From assembly GCF_900343145.1 (NCBI RefSeq), contig NZ_LT996886.1:744001-808000 (forward strand): a stretch of 64,000 nt of DNA, written 5' to 3'. The notes under the pieces are model-generated. The model saw nothing but the letters and a program-made list of their open reading frames with translations, was not told the origin of the DNA and ran no database searches. The DNA comes from Tessaracoccus timonensis (GTDB lineage: Bacteria; Actinomycetota; Actinomycetes; Propionibacteriales; Propionibacteriaceae). Positions 53,572-62,051 of this stretch are shown here, piece after piece. Made by a program: the position numbers and the translations under genes. Each line of letters begins with the position of its first letter. The stretch's first letter is position 1.

Positions 53572-54444
53572 CTAGGAACCGAAGACTTCCGTGAGCTTCG
53601 CCAGCGCTGCTTTGTTGTGTTCGTCGGCTCGTTCATGCCATCCGAAGACGCAGACCGACAGCACACCGTCGAAGTTCACATCGCGCAGCGTGTCGAACAC
53701 CTCGTCAAACGGCACTTCGCCATACCCGATGGCATTGTGCTGGTGGACTGTCACGTCGGCACCCGGCGGGTTGATGATGTACCGGTTGCCGTCGTTGATG
53801 CGGTGGTTGAATCCGTCGGCGACGTGCACCTCCCACAGCTTGCCCGCCTCGGCAGCGGTACGGATCATCCGGCCGGCATCGCCCACCCCGTCGGAGAGGT
53901 GGAAGGTGTGCGGGCAGCAGTATTCGTAGCCCACCCAGTCCTTATCGATGGAACGCACCAATTCAAGGGCACGGTCGTGCAGTTCGACGAAGTCGTACGG
54001 GTGCGCCTCCATGCTAAGCCGGAGGTCGTACTGCTCGAACACCGGAATGAGCTCTTCCATCGACTTGTACCACTGGCCTTCGGAGCGCTGGGCCTGGTTG
54101 CGGTCGCCGGAGAACTCAGAGACGATATCGCGCACTTCGAGCGCATCGGCGAGTTCGAGCAGCCGTCGCCAGTTGCGCACCTGCGCCTGCCGCTCTTCCT
54201 CGTTGGGCGACGCCCAGTTGAACACGGGGTTGATGGTGCGCACCTTCACCCCGGTCTCTTTCTCCGCGCGACGGAGCTCGTCGATGAACGCCTTGTCCGC
54301 CTTCGGGTAGTGGTGCCACAGGTGGAACTCGTTGTTCGGCGACAGTTCGACGTAGCGGAACCCGAGCTCCGCTGCTTTACGCAGCGTGTCTGCCGTCGAC
54401 ATGGTCATGTAGTACATGTTGGGGTCGAGCGCGATATCAACCAT
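53572..54444 (-). CDS. sugar phosphate isomerase/epimerase (AP_endonuc_2 TIM barrel)
   Basis: A 290-aa xylose-isomerase-like TIM barrel. Residues for a divalent metal include the Glu in RLSMEAHPYDF, the Asp/His in EYCCPHTFHLSDG... and HVADGFNH. It belongs to the same superfamily as IolE/IolI/IolH. Its exact substrate (inosose or a ring-opened product) is not determined. Gap of 45 nt to the dehydrogenase upstream. Confidence 0.85.
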   Translation of the reverse strand: MVDIALDPNMYYMTMSTADTLRKAAELGFRYVELSPNNEFHLWHHYPKADKAFIDELRRAEKETGVKVRTINPVFNWASPNEEERQAQVRNWRRLLELADALEVRDIVSEFSGDRNQAQRSEGQWYKSMEELIPVFEQYDLRLSMEAHPYDFVELHDRALELVRSIDKDWVGYEYCCPHTFHLSDGVGDAGRMIRTAAEAGKLWEVHVADGFNHRINDGNRYIINPPGADVTVHQHNAIGYGEVPFDEVFDTLRDVNFDGVLSVCVFGWHERADEHNKAALAKLTEVFGS

Positions 54445-54489
54445 TGGGGTTTCCTCTCCAGCTCTCAGCGTGTCGTTGGTGATTCCTGG

Positions 54490-55497
54490 TCAGGCGTAGA
54501 AGTCGGGCTTGTCGATGAGCTTCACATCCACCGTTTTGCCGTCGTTCTCGAGCGATTCGATGCTCGCATCGACGACGGCAGTAGCAGCGTAGCCGTCCCA
54601 CGAGGTCGAGCCCGTGTGACGGTCGTCCGCGACAGCGTTGATCCACGACTGGAACTCGGTGTTGAACGCTGCCTGGAAACGGTCGATGTGCGACTCGCAG
54701 ATAGCGTTGCGGTCACCCTGCAAATCGCGCACATGCACCTTCTCCTGATCGCCGAGGCGGACGGTGCCGGCCTCCATCACGAGCTCACATTCGATGGCGT
54801 AGCCGAACTGGATGTTGACGTTGATCTCGTCGTCGATCAGCACACCGGATTCCGTCTTCGCGACGAGCACCAGCGGATCCTGGAGGTGGCTGAACCGCTT
54901 CGACGTTGCACGCGGCGTATCTACGCGGACGGAGACGATCTCCTCACCCAGCAGGTACCGGCAGATGTCGATTTCGTGGATCGCGGTGTCGTCGATCATG
55001 TTGCGGGTGGTGTACCCCTCCGGCACCGACGGGTTACGGTGACGGCAGTGCACCAGCGTGGCGTAGCCGTGGGCGCCCTCGTCGAGGATGGCCTTCATCT
55101 GGTTGTAGCCCGCATCGAAGCGGCGCATGAAACCGACGGTGACGAGCTTCTTGCCTGCCTTCTGCTCGGCTTCCATGATCTTGATGCAGTCTTCAGCGGT
55201 GGTGGCCAAAGGCTTCTCGCACAGCACGTACTTGCCGGCCTCAATCGACTTGATGACGTCGGGTGCGTGCACCTTGCCGAACGTCGCGATGACGACGGCG
55301 TCAACCTCCGGGTCGTTGATGAGCTCGTCGGAGCTGGCGTAGGCCTTGGCGCCGTACGGCTCGGCGGCTGATTTCGCGGCGTCGACGTTGATGTCGGCGA
55401 CGGCGGTGATCGTCGCGCCTGAGAGCTCGTCGTGGATGCGGGCGAGATGTGCGCGGCCCATGCCGCCGGCGCCGATGAGTCCAATGCGTACAGTCAT
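54490..55497 (-). CDS. iolG: inositol 2-dehydrogenase-like (Gfo/Idh/MocA)
   Basis: A 335-aa NAD(P)-dependent dehydrogenase. Rossmann loop RIGLIGAGGMGRAHLARIH, the EKP catalytic lysine motif in VLCEKPLATTAEDC, and DDTAIHEIDICRYLLGEEI with the active-site Asp and His of inositol dehydrogenases. The match to IolG-like proteins is good. Sits between two TIM-barrel genes in the operon. A long upstream open frame is noncoding; ATG at 55497 is correct. Confidence 0.9.
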   Translation of the reverse strand: MTVRIGLIGAGGMGRAHLARIHDELSGATITAVADINVDAAKSAAEPYGAKAYASSDELINDPEVDAVVIATFGKVHAPDVIKSIEAGKYVLCEKPLATTAEDCIKIMEAEQKAGKKLVTVGFMRRFDAGYNQMKAILDEGAHGYATLVHCRHRNPSVPEGYTTRNMIDDTAIHEIDICRYLLGEEIVSVRVDTPRATSKRFSHLQDPLVLVAKTESGVLIDDEINVNIQFGYAIECELVMEAGTVRLGDQEKVHVRDLQGDRNAICESHIDRFQAAFNTEFQSWINAVADDRHTGSTSWDGYAATAVVDASIESLENDGKTVDVKLIDKPDFYA

Positions 55498-55526
55498 GGT
55501 TGTTCTCTTCCTTGAGTGTTGGGCGA

Positions 55527-56456
55527 TCAGGCCAATCCCAGGCCGCATTCGGCGAGGTACTTGCGCATGTTGATGGCGTTCTGCTTCGGGAACGACGGAT
55601 CGCAGGGGTAGCAGTCCTGCTCGCAGATGGCGTAGATCGGGCGATCCAGCTCGGCGAGCGCGTCGACGAACGCGTGCATCTCGGGCAGGCCAGCGGGCGG
55701 GCACACCGACGCGCCCTTGGTGACGGCCTCACCGAAGGGCCAGTCCTTCTCGTGCGCTTCCTTGGTGATGGCTTCGTCGAAGGCCTTGATGTGCACGTAG
55801 GTGACGCGCTCGGGGTACTTGCGACACAGCTCGACGGGGTCGCCACCGCCGTAGACCACGTGCCCGGAGTCCAGGCACAGGTTGACGTAGGTGGGATCGG
55901 TGGCGTCGAGGATGCGGCCGATTTCGGCGGGGGTTTCGATGTGCGAATCGCCGTGGGGGTGGAGCACCATCTTGAGGTTGTACTCGTCGAGGAGCATTTG
56001 GCCGAGCTGGTTGGCGTGCTCGACGTAGAGCTTCCAGGCGTCGTCGGAGAGCTCGCGATCGTCGGTCCACTCCCAGGTCTTATCGTCGCGGTAGAGCGGT
56101 GGGAGGTGCACGATGTATTCGGCGCCGACGGCGGCGTGCGTCTCAGCGATGGCGCGGAAGGTCTTGAGGGTGTCCTCCCACGCTTCCTGCTTGTGGAGGA
56201 TGCCCCAGCCGGTGCCGGCGACGACGCGCATGCCGAACTCGTCGCACCACTTCTGGAGTTCCTTGGGGTCGGTGGGGAAATAGCCGAACGGCCCGGTCTC
56301 GATTACCTCGAAGCCAGCCTCGGCCATCTCCTCCCAGGCCTGGCGGGGGTCCATCTGCTTGGGATCTTCGGGGAACCACACCCCCCACTGATCAGGGCAT
56401 ACGCCAATGGTGAGCTTGGAATATTTCGGATCGTTCGTGTTCACTGCCTTTGACAT
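55527..56456 (-). CDS. sugar phosphate isomerase/epimerase (IolE/IolI-type TIM barrel)
   Basis: A 309-aa TIM barrel: LTIGVCPDQWGVWFPEDPKQ, EAGFEVIETGPFGYFPTDP, MVLHPHGDSHIETPAEIGRI and NLCLDSGHVVYGGGDPV with the metal-binding Glu, His and Asp. GFEVIETGPFGYFP strongly resembles the inosose dehydratase pattern ATEFGPAGWLPTDP seen in the IolE copy at 61.1 kb. GAGGAG before ATG at 56456 decides the start. Confidence 0.88.
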   Translation of the reverse strand: MSKAVNTNDPKYSKLTIGVCPDQWGVWFPEDPKQMDPRQAWEEMAEAGFEVIETGPFGYFPTDPKELQKWCDEFGMRVVAGTGWGILHKQEAWEDTLKTFRAIAETHAAVGAEYIVHLPPLYRDDKTWEWTDDRELSDDAWKLYVEHANQLGQMLLDEYNLKMVLHPHGDSHIETPAEIGRILDATDPTYVNLCLDSGHVVYGGGDPVELCRKYPERVTYVHIKAFDEAITKEAHEKDWPFGEAVTKGASVCPPAGLPEMHAFVDALAELDRPIYAICEQDCYPCDPSFPKQNAINMRKYLAECGLGLA

Positions 56457-56526
56457 CACTGTCACTCCTCATGTGAAAGTACGGACAAGTCTTCGTCCCT
56501 GCGACAGCAGAATACGCCAACAGGCG

Positions 56527-56568
56527 GACGAATGCCAATCTTTGTTTGAACAAAGATTGGCATTCGTC
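56527..56568. repeat. 20-bp palindromic hairpin G
   Basis: Arm GACGAATGCCAATCTTTGTT (56527-56546), a 2-nt spacer TG and its exact complement. It lies between two operon genes on the minus strand, 7 bp past a stop codon, so it may split the operon by termination or set mRNA stability. The base composition (about 40% GC) is unlike the surroundings. Confidence 0.75.
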
Positions 56569-56575
56569 GTCACAC

Positions 56576-57574
56576 CTACAGCGCAGCGTTGGCTGCAATC
56601 AGCATTTCGGCTCCACGTTCGAGCCCTGTGACGTTGTCGAAGTGGTTGTCCTCATGCTCGATATTCACGTGCATCTCGGGGTTGATCTCCGCAACCGCGC
56701 GCAGGAACTCCGTCCACCACGCCTGGTCGTGCCCAGCACCGACGTGCACGAACCTCCAGGCGGGATCGTCGGGCCACACCTGGCACCAGTGGTTCATGCC
56801 CGACGGGTACCGCTCCGCCTCGTTGGCAGGCGGGCGCTTATGCGACGTGTCGAGCACGCCGCGGATACCCACCCCGGGCTCGATCTTGGTGTCCTTGGCG
56901 TGGACGTGGAAAATACGCTCGCCGAGGTAGCGCGTCGCCTCGATGGCGTCGACCTGCTGCCACATGAGGTGAGACGGGTCCATGTTCACGCCGACGTTCT
57001 TCGCGTCGATGCGTTCCGCGAACTCCATGAAACCCACCGGCGTAAAGATGGTGTTGTGGGGGTGCAGCTCGATGGCGAGCTTGACGTTGTTGTCTTGCGC
57101 GCGCTGATCCATCTCGCGCCAGTACGGGTCGAGCACCGAGTGCTGGTAGTCGAGAATCTCGCCATAGACGCCATCCCAGGGGTTCACCACCCACGACGGG
57201 TACTTCGCGTCGGGGTCAGAGCCGGGGGCGCCGGACATGCAGACGATCTCCTCGACGCCCAGCTTGCCCGCCAGCTCGATGCCGCGCTTGAGGTCATAGT
57301 GGTGGCGTGGGCCGATGTCGGGCAGCGGGTTCAGTGGGTTACCGGAGGCAGTGAGCCCTGCGAGCACCATGCCCTTCTCCTCGAACAGGGCGAGGAGCTC
57401 GTCGCGGGCAGCTTGCGAGGCGAGCAGCGCGTCGACGTGGGCGTGCGGCGACGGGATGAAGCCGCCGATATTCAGTTCAGCGCCGGTGAGCCCCATGCCT
57501 TTCAGCGTGTCGAGGGCGTCGGCCAGCGGGCGGTCATGCAGACAAGCGGTGTATGCACCGAGAACGAGCGACAT
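56576..57574 (-). CDS. sugar phosphate isomerase/epimerase (TIM barrel)
   Basis: A 332-aa TIM barrel with GLTGAELNIGGFIPSPHAHVD, LAIELHPHNTIFTPVGF, NVGVNMDPSHLMWQQVDA and IFHVHAKDT, the metal ligands Glu, Asp, His and Glu/His arrangement of the xylose-isomerase-like superfamily. It follows a dehydrogenase gene by 12 nt. The exact sugar or inosose substrate is unknown. Confidence 0.87.
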   Translation of the reverse strand: MSLVLGAYTACLHDRPLADALDTLKGMGLTGAELNIGGFIPSPHAHVDALLASQAARDELLALFEEKGMVLAGLTASGNPLNPLPDIGPRHHYDLKRGIELAGKLGVEEIVCMSGAPGSDPDAKYPSWVVNPWDGVYGEILDYQHSVLDPYWREMDQRAQDNNVKLAIELHPHNTIFTPVGFMEFAERIDAKNVGVNMDPSHLMWQQVDAIEATRYLGERIFHVHAKDTKIEPGVGIRGVLDTSHKRPPANEAERYPSGMNHWCQVWPDDPAWRFVHVGAGHDQAWWTEFLRAVAEINPEMHVNIEHEDNHFDNVTGLERGAEMLIAANAAL

Positions 57575-57586
57575 TGATGGTTCCTT

Positions 57587-58777
57587 TCAGTCGATTTCGA
57601 CGGCTTTGCCGCCTGCCGCCGCGGATTCGGCGACGGCGTGTTGGATGCGGATGGCACGGTAACCGTGGGCGAACGAGGGCACTGCGGGGAGACCCTCGTC
57701 GACGCCGGCAACCTGGTCAAGGAAAGCGCGAGCCTGGAAGTTGAACTGGTCGATCTGCGTGGTGCCCACGCCGGCGAAGTCCATCGACGAACCGCCCTTG
57801 AAGTAGGGGAAGTTAGGGCCGGTGAGAATGCGTCGTGGCCCTCGCATGCCGACCTCGGCGGACCCATCGTTGAGCGTAATCTCGCCGCCGCGGGCGAGGT
57901 CGAACGAGGCCTTGGCCTTGGAGCCCATCACGTCGAACATGAGCGCGTTCGGATCACCGAATGCGACGCGGGAGACGGAGATCGTGCCGACCGCACCTGA
58001 TTCAAACTCGGCGTTAAACATGGCGATGTCGTCGTTTTCTACCTCCTCCGTGGCCTCGGCAGTCACGGCGACGCCGCGTCCGCCGGCAACACCTTGCACT
58101 GCCGGTGGGCGGTGTGTGATGACCGTGGCCATCGTCGCGCCCGAGATGCGCTTGATGGGGCCGCAGATGAACTCGGCCACGTCGGTCATGTGGGAGCCGA
58201 CGTCGCCCAGCGCGCCCGAACCCATGGGGCCTTTGTACCGCCACGCGATGGGGGTGTTGGGATCTGCGCCGTAGTCGCACCAGTAGCGGCCGTCGAAGTG
58301 GTAGATCTCGCCGAGAGCACCGTCGCGGGCGAGTTCGGCGATCTTCGCGATGGACGCCTGACGGCGGCACCCGAAGCCGATGCCGGTGACCACTTCGGGG
58401 TGCCCTTCCGCCACTTCGGTCATGGCCTTGGCGTCTTCGAGGGTGTCGGTGAGCGGCTTCTCGCAGAGCACGTGCTTGCCGGCTTCGATGAGCGCCTCGG
58501 CAATCTCGCGGTGCAGCTTGTTGGCGACGACGATGGACACCACATCGATGTCGTCGGCTTCGACGATGTCACGCCAATCGGTGACGTAACGCTCGTACCC
58601 GTACGACCCGGCGGCCGCCTTCGCAAACGGTTCGTAGGCGTCGCAGATGGCGGCCAGCCGCACGTCGGGGAGCAGGTCAGGCTCATACAGCGTCGAGGCT
58701 TGACGCCACGCGTTTGCGTGTGTGCGCCCAGCCATACCTGCGCCAATCACGGCCACGGAGATAGGTGTTGAGGACAT
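57587..58777 (-). CDS. Gfo/Idh/MocA family dehydrogenase
   Basis: A 396-aa NAD(P)-dependent oxidoreductase: SVAVIGAGMAGRTHANAWR, VLCEKPLTDTLEDAK (catalytic Lys) and GDVGSHMTDVAEFICG. The longer C-terminal domain (RRILTGPNFPYFKGG) resembles scyllo-inositol or myo-inosose-type dehydrogenases, though this remains a guess. First gene of the six-gene minus-strand operon; a LacI-type operator lies 35 bp upstream of its start. Confidence 0.88.
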   Translation of the reverse strand: MSSTPISVAVIGAGMAGRTHANAWRQASTLYEPDLLPDVRLAAICDAYEPFAKAAAGSYGYERYVTDWRDIVEADDIDVVSIVVANKLHREIAEALIEAGKHVLCEKPLTDTLEDAKAMTEVAEGHPEVVTGIGFGCRRQASIAKIAELARDGALGEIYHFDGRYWCDYGADPNTPIAWRYKGPMGSGALGDVGSHMTDVAEFICGPIKRISGATMATVITHRPPAVQGVAGGRGVAVTAEATEEVENDDIAMFNAEFESGAVGTISVSRVAFGDPNALMFDVMGSKAKASFDLARGGEITLNDGSAEVGMRGPRRILTGPNFPYFKGGSSMDFAGVGTTQIDQFNFQARAFLDQVAGVDEGLPAVPSFAHGYRAIRIQHAVAESAAAGGKAVEID

Positions 58778-58810
58778 GGGACTCCTTCGTCAGCGGTCCG
58801 GCACATGCGA

Positions 58811-58840
58811 ATTAACACGCGTTAACTATCGCCAACGATA
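58811..58840. promoter_or_regulatory. candidate LacI-family operators
   Basis: Two adjacent symmetric sites: TTAACACGCGTTAA (58812-58825) and TATCGCCAACGATA (58827-58840), in the gap between the LacI gene end and the dehydrogenase operon start. The first has the CG-centred layout of LacI/GalR operators. Confidence 0.6.
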
Positions 58841-58900
58841 ATCACCCCACCATGGAATGTCAAGACATTACTCCGTGGAGATTCGGCTGATATTTCCCAC

Positions 58901-59863
58901 TCAGCCCGAGGTGCGCGTCACCAGCTGCGGTTCGACGACGAGGTCTCGCCCCACGTCGCCGCCCGGCTCCGCAATCGCATCCAGCGCCCGCCGAGCCTGC
59001 ACGTGCGGCTGCTGATCCACCGACGTGAGACTGAATCCTTCGTACGCGGCGAGGAAGGTGTTGTCGTACGACACCAACCCGACCTCGGCCCCAAGCCGCC
59101 ACCCCTGCTGCAGCGCGAGCGACACAATCTCAATCGCCAGGAGGTCATGGTGCGCAATCACGCACACTTGCTCTGGATGCGTGGCGATCTCGTCCACCAA
59201 GCGCGCGCGATCGGTGGCATCGACGATTGCCAGCTGCGCGTCAACCTCGTCGCACGCTGCGGCGATGGCTGCCCGTCGGTACTGCGTCGCGCCGTCATCC
59301 CCTGCAGGCATGACGTAGACGCACCGACAGTGCCCCTCAGCAAGCCCCCGCTGGACAACCTGCCTGGCCGCGCGGTGCTCGTCGATGTGCACCACGTGCG
59401 CCGGCCCTGCGGCGTACGGCGAACCGGCGATCACCAGCGGCAAGCGCGAAGCGAACTGCGCGTAGTGGCTGGCCGGGCGCGACGGAGTGGCCAGCACGAC
59501 ACCCCCCACCCGCATGGCACGAAAGTGTTCGAGCATGGCGATTTCGCGCGCCTCATCGCCCGACGCGGTGGCCGCCAGCACGGTGAGCCCACGGCTCTCG
59601 GCCTCGTGCTGCAGGGCCGCCATGAGGCTCTCGAAGTATGGATTGCGCAAGTTCGGCAGCACTACGCCCAGCAGCGTCGAACTCGACGACGCCAACGCCG
59701 CCGCGCCGAAGTTACGCGAGTATCCGAGCTCGTCGGCGATAGCGCGAATGCGGGCCTTCGTCGCCTCGGCCACCTTCGGGGAGTCCGCCAAGGCGAGCGA
59801 GACGAGGCCTCGGGACACGCCAGCGACCCGGGCTACATCACTCTGCGTCACGGCCGGTTGCAC
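58901..59863 (-). CDS. LacI family transcriptional regulator of the inositol operon
   Basis: A 320-aa regulator: helix-turn-helix TQSDVARVAGVSRGLVSLALADSPKVAEATKARI and hinge LGYSRNFGAAALASSSS, then a periplasmic-binding-protein-like ligand domain (VLPNLRNPYFESLMAALQ, GLVSYDNTFLAAYEGFSLTSVDQ). The GTG at 59863 has AGGAG at ideal spacing; the ATG 6 nt upstream would touch that site. It lies just upstream of, and in the same direction as, the dehydrogenase operon it likely controls. Confidence 0.9.
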   Translation of the reverse strand: MQPAVTQSDVARVAGVSRGLVSLALADSPKVAEATKARIRAIADELGYSRNFGAAALASSSSTLLGVVLPNLRNPYFESLMAALQHEAESRGLTVLAATASGDEAREIAMLEHFRAMRVGGVVLATPSRPASHYAQFASRLPLVIAGSPYAAGPAHVVHIDEHRAARQVVQRGLAEGHCRCVYVMPAGDDGATQYRRAAIAAACDEVDAQLAIVDATDRARLVDEIATHPEQVCVIAHHDLLAIEIVSLALQQGWRLGAEVGLVSYDNTFLAAYEGFSLTSVDQQPHVQARRALDAIAEPGGDVGRDLVVEPQLVTRTSG

Positions 59864-59995
59864 TTGCATCTCCTGTCACTCACGGTGGCTGCCAGCACAG
59901 CGTAGTGGCTGCCCGACGCCGGCGCGCTCACCACGTTCACACAACGCGAAGCGGCGCCGAGACACGCTCGACGCCGCCCGCGGACCTCCGCTCGA

Positions 59996-60979
59996 TTAGA
60001 GCGTGACGGTACGGCGCTCCTTAGCGCTGACGGTGGCCGCATCTGCAATCTGCAGGGCGAGCACGCCGTCGTGCACGTTCGGGGAGACCGGCCCATCGGC
60101 CTGGACCGCCTCGATGAAGGCACCCAGCTCGAGCGCGTAGGCGTCGGCGTAGCGGTCGAGGAAGAAATCGAGGATCGCGCCTCGGCCCTCGGTGAGCTCT
60201 GGCCCGGCCTTGCGCACCTGGGTGGCGGTGAGGTTGTCGGCGGTGAGGGAGCCCTTGTCGCCGAAGGCTTCCATGCGCTGGTCGTAGCCGTAACAGCACG
60301 TGCGCGAGTTGACGATGGTGGCGACGCGTCCATCAGCGGCGCGCAGGGTGATGACGGCCTGGTCGAAGTCACCGGCGTCGGCGATCTCCTGGATGGTGTT
60401 GCTGCCGAATGCCGACACCTCGACGATGTCGCCGAGGAAGTGGCGAACCATGTCGAAGTCGTGAATCGTCATGTCGCGGAAGATGCCGCCGGAGCTAGCG
60501 ACGTACTGGGCAGGCGGGGCTGCGGGGTCACGCGAGATGACGGTGAACTGCTGCAGCTCGCCGATCTCCCCCGCCGCCACGCGGGCGTGAATGTCGGCGA
60601 AGGTGGGGTCGAAGCGACGGTTAAAGCCCAGCATGACGCGATCAGCCTCGGCGCCGAGCTCGTCGCGGCAGCGCTCCGCCTCTGCGAGGTCGAGGGCCAC
60701 CGGCTTTTCGCACAGTACGCGCTTGCCGGCACGGACACCCGCGAGGATGTGCTCGACGTGCATGGGCGTGGGCGATCCGATCACGATGGCGTCGACGTCG
60801 GAAGCGAATACCTCGGCCGGATCGAGCACGTACGGCACCTGGTACTGCTCGGCGAGCGACTTGGCGTTGTCTTCAAACGGGTCACAGATCATGGCGAGCT
60901 CCGCCTGAGGATGGGCTGCGATGGAACGTGCGTGGACGTGGCCGATGCGCCCAGCTCCGATCAGTGCAAAACGAATCAT
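59996..60979 (-). CDS. iolG: inositol 2-dehydrogenase
   Basis: A 327-aa Gfo/Idh/MocA enzyme oxidising myo-inositol to 2-keto-myo-inositol with NAD+. N-terminal FALIGAGRIGHVHARSIAAHP, catalytic VLCEKPVALDLAEAERCR, VMLGFNRRFDPTFADIHARV and GGIFRDMTIHDFDMVRHFLG are near-diagnostic for IolG. It diverges from iolE; the 152-bp gap holds the shared motif pair. Strongest iolG candidate of the three. Confidence 0.94.
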   Translation of the reverse strand: MIRFALIGAGRIGHVHARSIAAHPQAELAMICDPFEDNAKSLAEQYQVPYVLDPAEVFASDVDAIVIGSPTPMHVEHILAGVRAGKRVLCEKPVALDLAEAERCRDELGAEADRVMLGFNRRFDPTFADIHARVAAGEIGELQQFTVISRDPAAPPAQYVASSGGIFRDMTIHDFDMVRHFLGDIVEVSAFGSNTIQEIADAGDFDQAVITLRAADGRVATIVNSRTCCYGYDQRMEAFGDKGSLTADNLTATQVRKAGPELTEGRGAILDFFLDRYADAYALELGAFIEAVQADGPVSPNVHDGVLALQIADAATVSAKERRTVTL

Positions 60980-61015
60980 GTTCACTCCTTCAGGCGCTCC
61001 AGCGCGCCATTGCAA

Positions 61016-61088
61016 TGTACGAACAAATCTAGTGTACCCGTGCGGTTTTCGTCGCACCCGCGGGATCATTTACTCTTTGATAGGACAT
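61016..61088. promoter_or_regulatory. shared inositol-locus motifs between iolG and iolE
   Basis: TGTACGAACAAATCTAG (61016-61032) and TTTGATAGGACAT (61076-61088), matching the pair upstream of the Zn-dehydrogenase at 51711 and 51741. Conservation of both boxes in two divergent or separate promoters argues for a common regulator not encoded in the window. Confidence 0.5.
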
Positions 61089-61131
61089 AATGGAACAAGA
61101 AGTTTCCATCCTGCAACCAAGGAGTAGATCA

Positions 61132-61992
61132 ATGAAGATTGCTGGCGCACCAATTAGCTGGGGTGTTTGTGAAGTACCGGGCTGGGGCTACCAGATGTCG
61201 CCCGAGCGCGTCCTCACCGAAATGAAAGAAATCGGCCTCACCGCCACCGAGTTCGGCCCCGCAGGCTGGCTGCCCACCGACCCCGCCGCCCGCGCCGAGG
61301 CCATCAAGCCCTACGGGTTGAAGGCGGTTGGATCGTTCTTCCTCGCCGTCATGCACGACCCCGACGTCGACCCGCTGCCCGCCGTCGAGCGCGAACTCGA
61401 CGCTTTTGAAGCCGCCGGCGGCGAGTTCCTCGTGCTGGCCGCCGACTCCGGGCGCGACGGGTACGACGACCGCCCCGTCCTCGACGAGCAGGGCTGGGCA
61501 ACGCTGTTCGCCAACATGAGCAAGATCGCCGACGCGTGCGCCGCCCGCGGTGTCACCGCCGTACTCCACCCGCACTGGGGCACCATGGTGCAAAACGTCG
61601 ACGAGGTGGAGCGCGTGCTCGACAACTCGTCGGTGCGATTGTGCCTGGACACCGGCCACCTCGCCGCCGGCGGCGCCGACGTCGTCGAGCTGGTGCGCAA
61701 GTACGCCAAACGCGTCGGCATCGTGCACGCCAAGGACGTGCGCAAGGACCTCGTCGACAAGCTGCTGCCCGGCGAACTCACCTGGTCGGAGGCCATCAAG
61801 GGCGGCGTGTTCACCCCCATCGGTGAGGGCGATATCGACTTCGCGCAGATCGTGAAGCTCCTCGACGAGGCCGGATTCGACGGCTACTACGTGCTTGAGC
61901 AAGACAAGATGCTCGACGATGAACCCCCCGCCGACGGTGGCCCCATCGTCGAAGCGAAGAAGTCGCTGGAGGCACTGCAGGCGCTCGCCTGA
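61132..61992 (+). CDS. iolE: myo-inosose-2 dehydratase
   Basis: IolE (286 aa) dehydrates 2-keto-myo-inositol in inositol catabolism. TIM-barrel signature APISWGVCEVPGWGYQMSPERV, ATEFGPAGWLPTDP, LHPHWGTMVQNVDEVERVL, LCLDTGHLAAGGADVVELV and IVHAKDV match the family closely. ATG at 61132 with AAGGAGTAGATCA before it; an upstream in-frame ATG would extend the N-terminus unnaturally. Divergent from iolG. Confidence 0.92.
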   Translation: MKIAGAPISWGVCEVPGWGYQMSPERVLTEMKEIGLTATEFGPAGWLPTDPAARAEAIKPYGLKAVGSFFLAVMHDPDVDPLPAVERELDAFEAAGGEFLVLAADSGRDGYDDRPVLDEQGWATLFANMSKIADACAARGVTAVLHPHWGTMVQNVDEVERVLDNSSVRLCLDTGHLAAGGADVVELVRKYAKRVGIVHAKDVRKDLVDKLLPGELTWSEAIKGGVFTPIGEGDIDFAQIVKLLDEAGFDGYYVLEQDKMLDDEPPADGGPIVEAKKSLEALQALA

Positions 61993-62005
61993 GTGACATC
62001 TTCAC

Positions 62006-62051
62006 AAGGAATGAGGGATTCCACCGTTTTTGGTGGAATCCCTCATTCCTT
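62006..62051. repeat. palindromic hairpin E (20-bp stem) overlapping a nuclease gene end
   Basis: Arm AAGGAATGAGGGATTCCACC (62006-62025), 6-nt loop GTTTTT and exact complement. The last three codons and the stop of the DUF559 gene lie inside the right arm. The same stem occurs at F (63028). Confidence 0.88.

Noticed and set aside
53440-55371. A 643-codon plus-strand frame opposite the inositol operon
   Set aside because: Antisense to three well-supported enzymes and composed of Val/Asp/Arg-rich sequence without domains.
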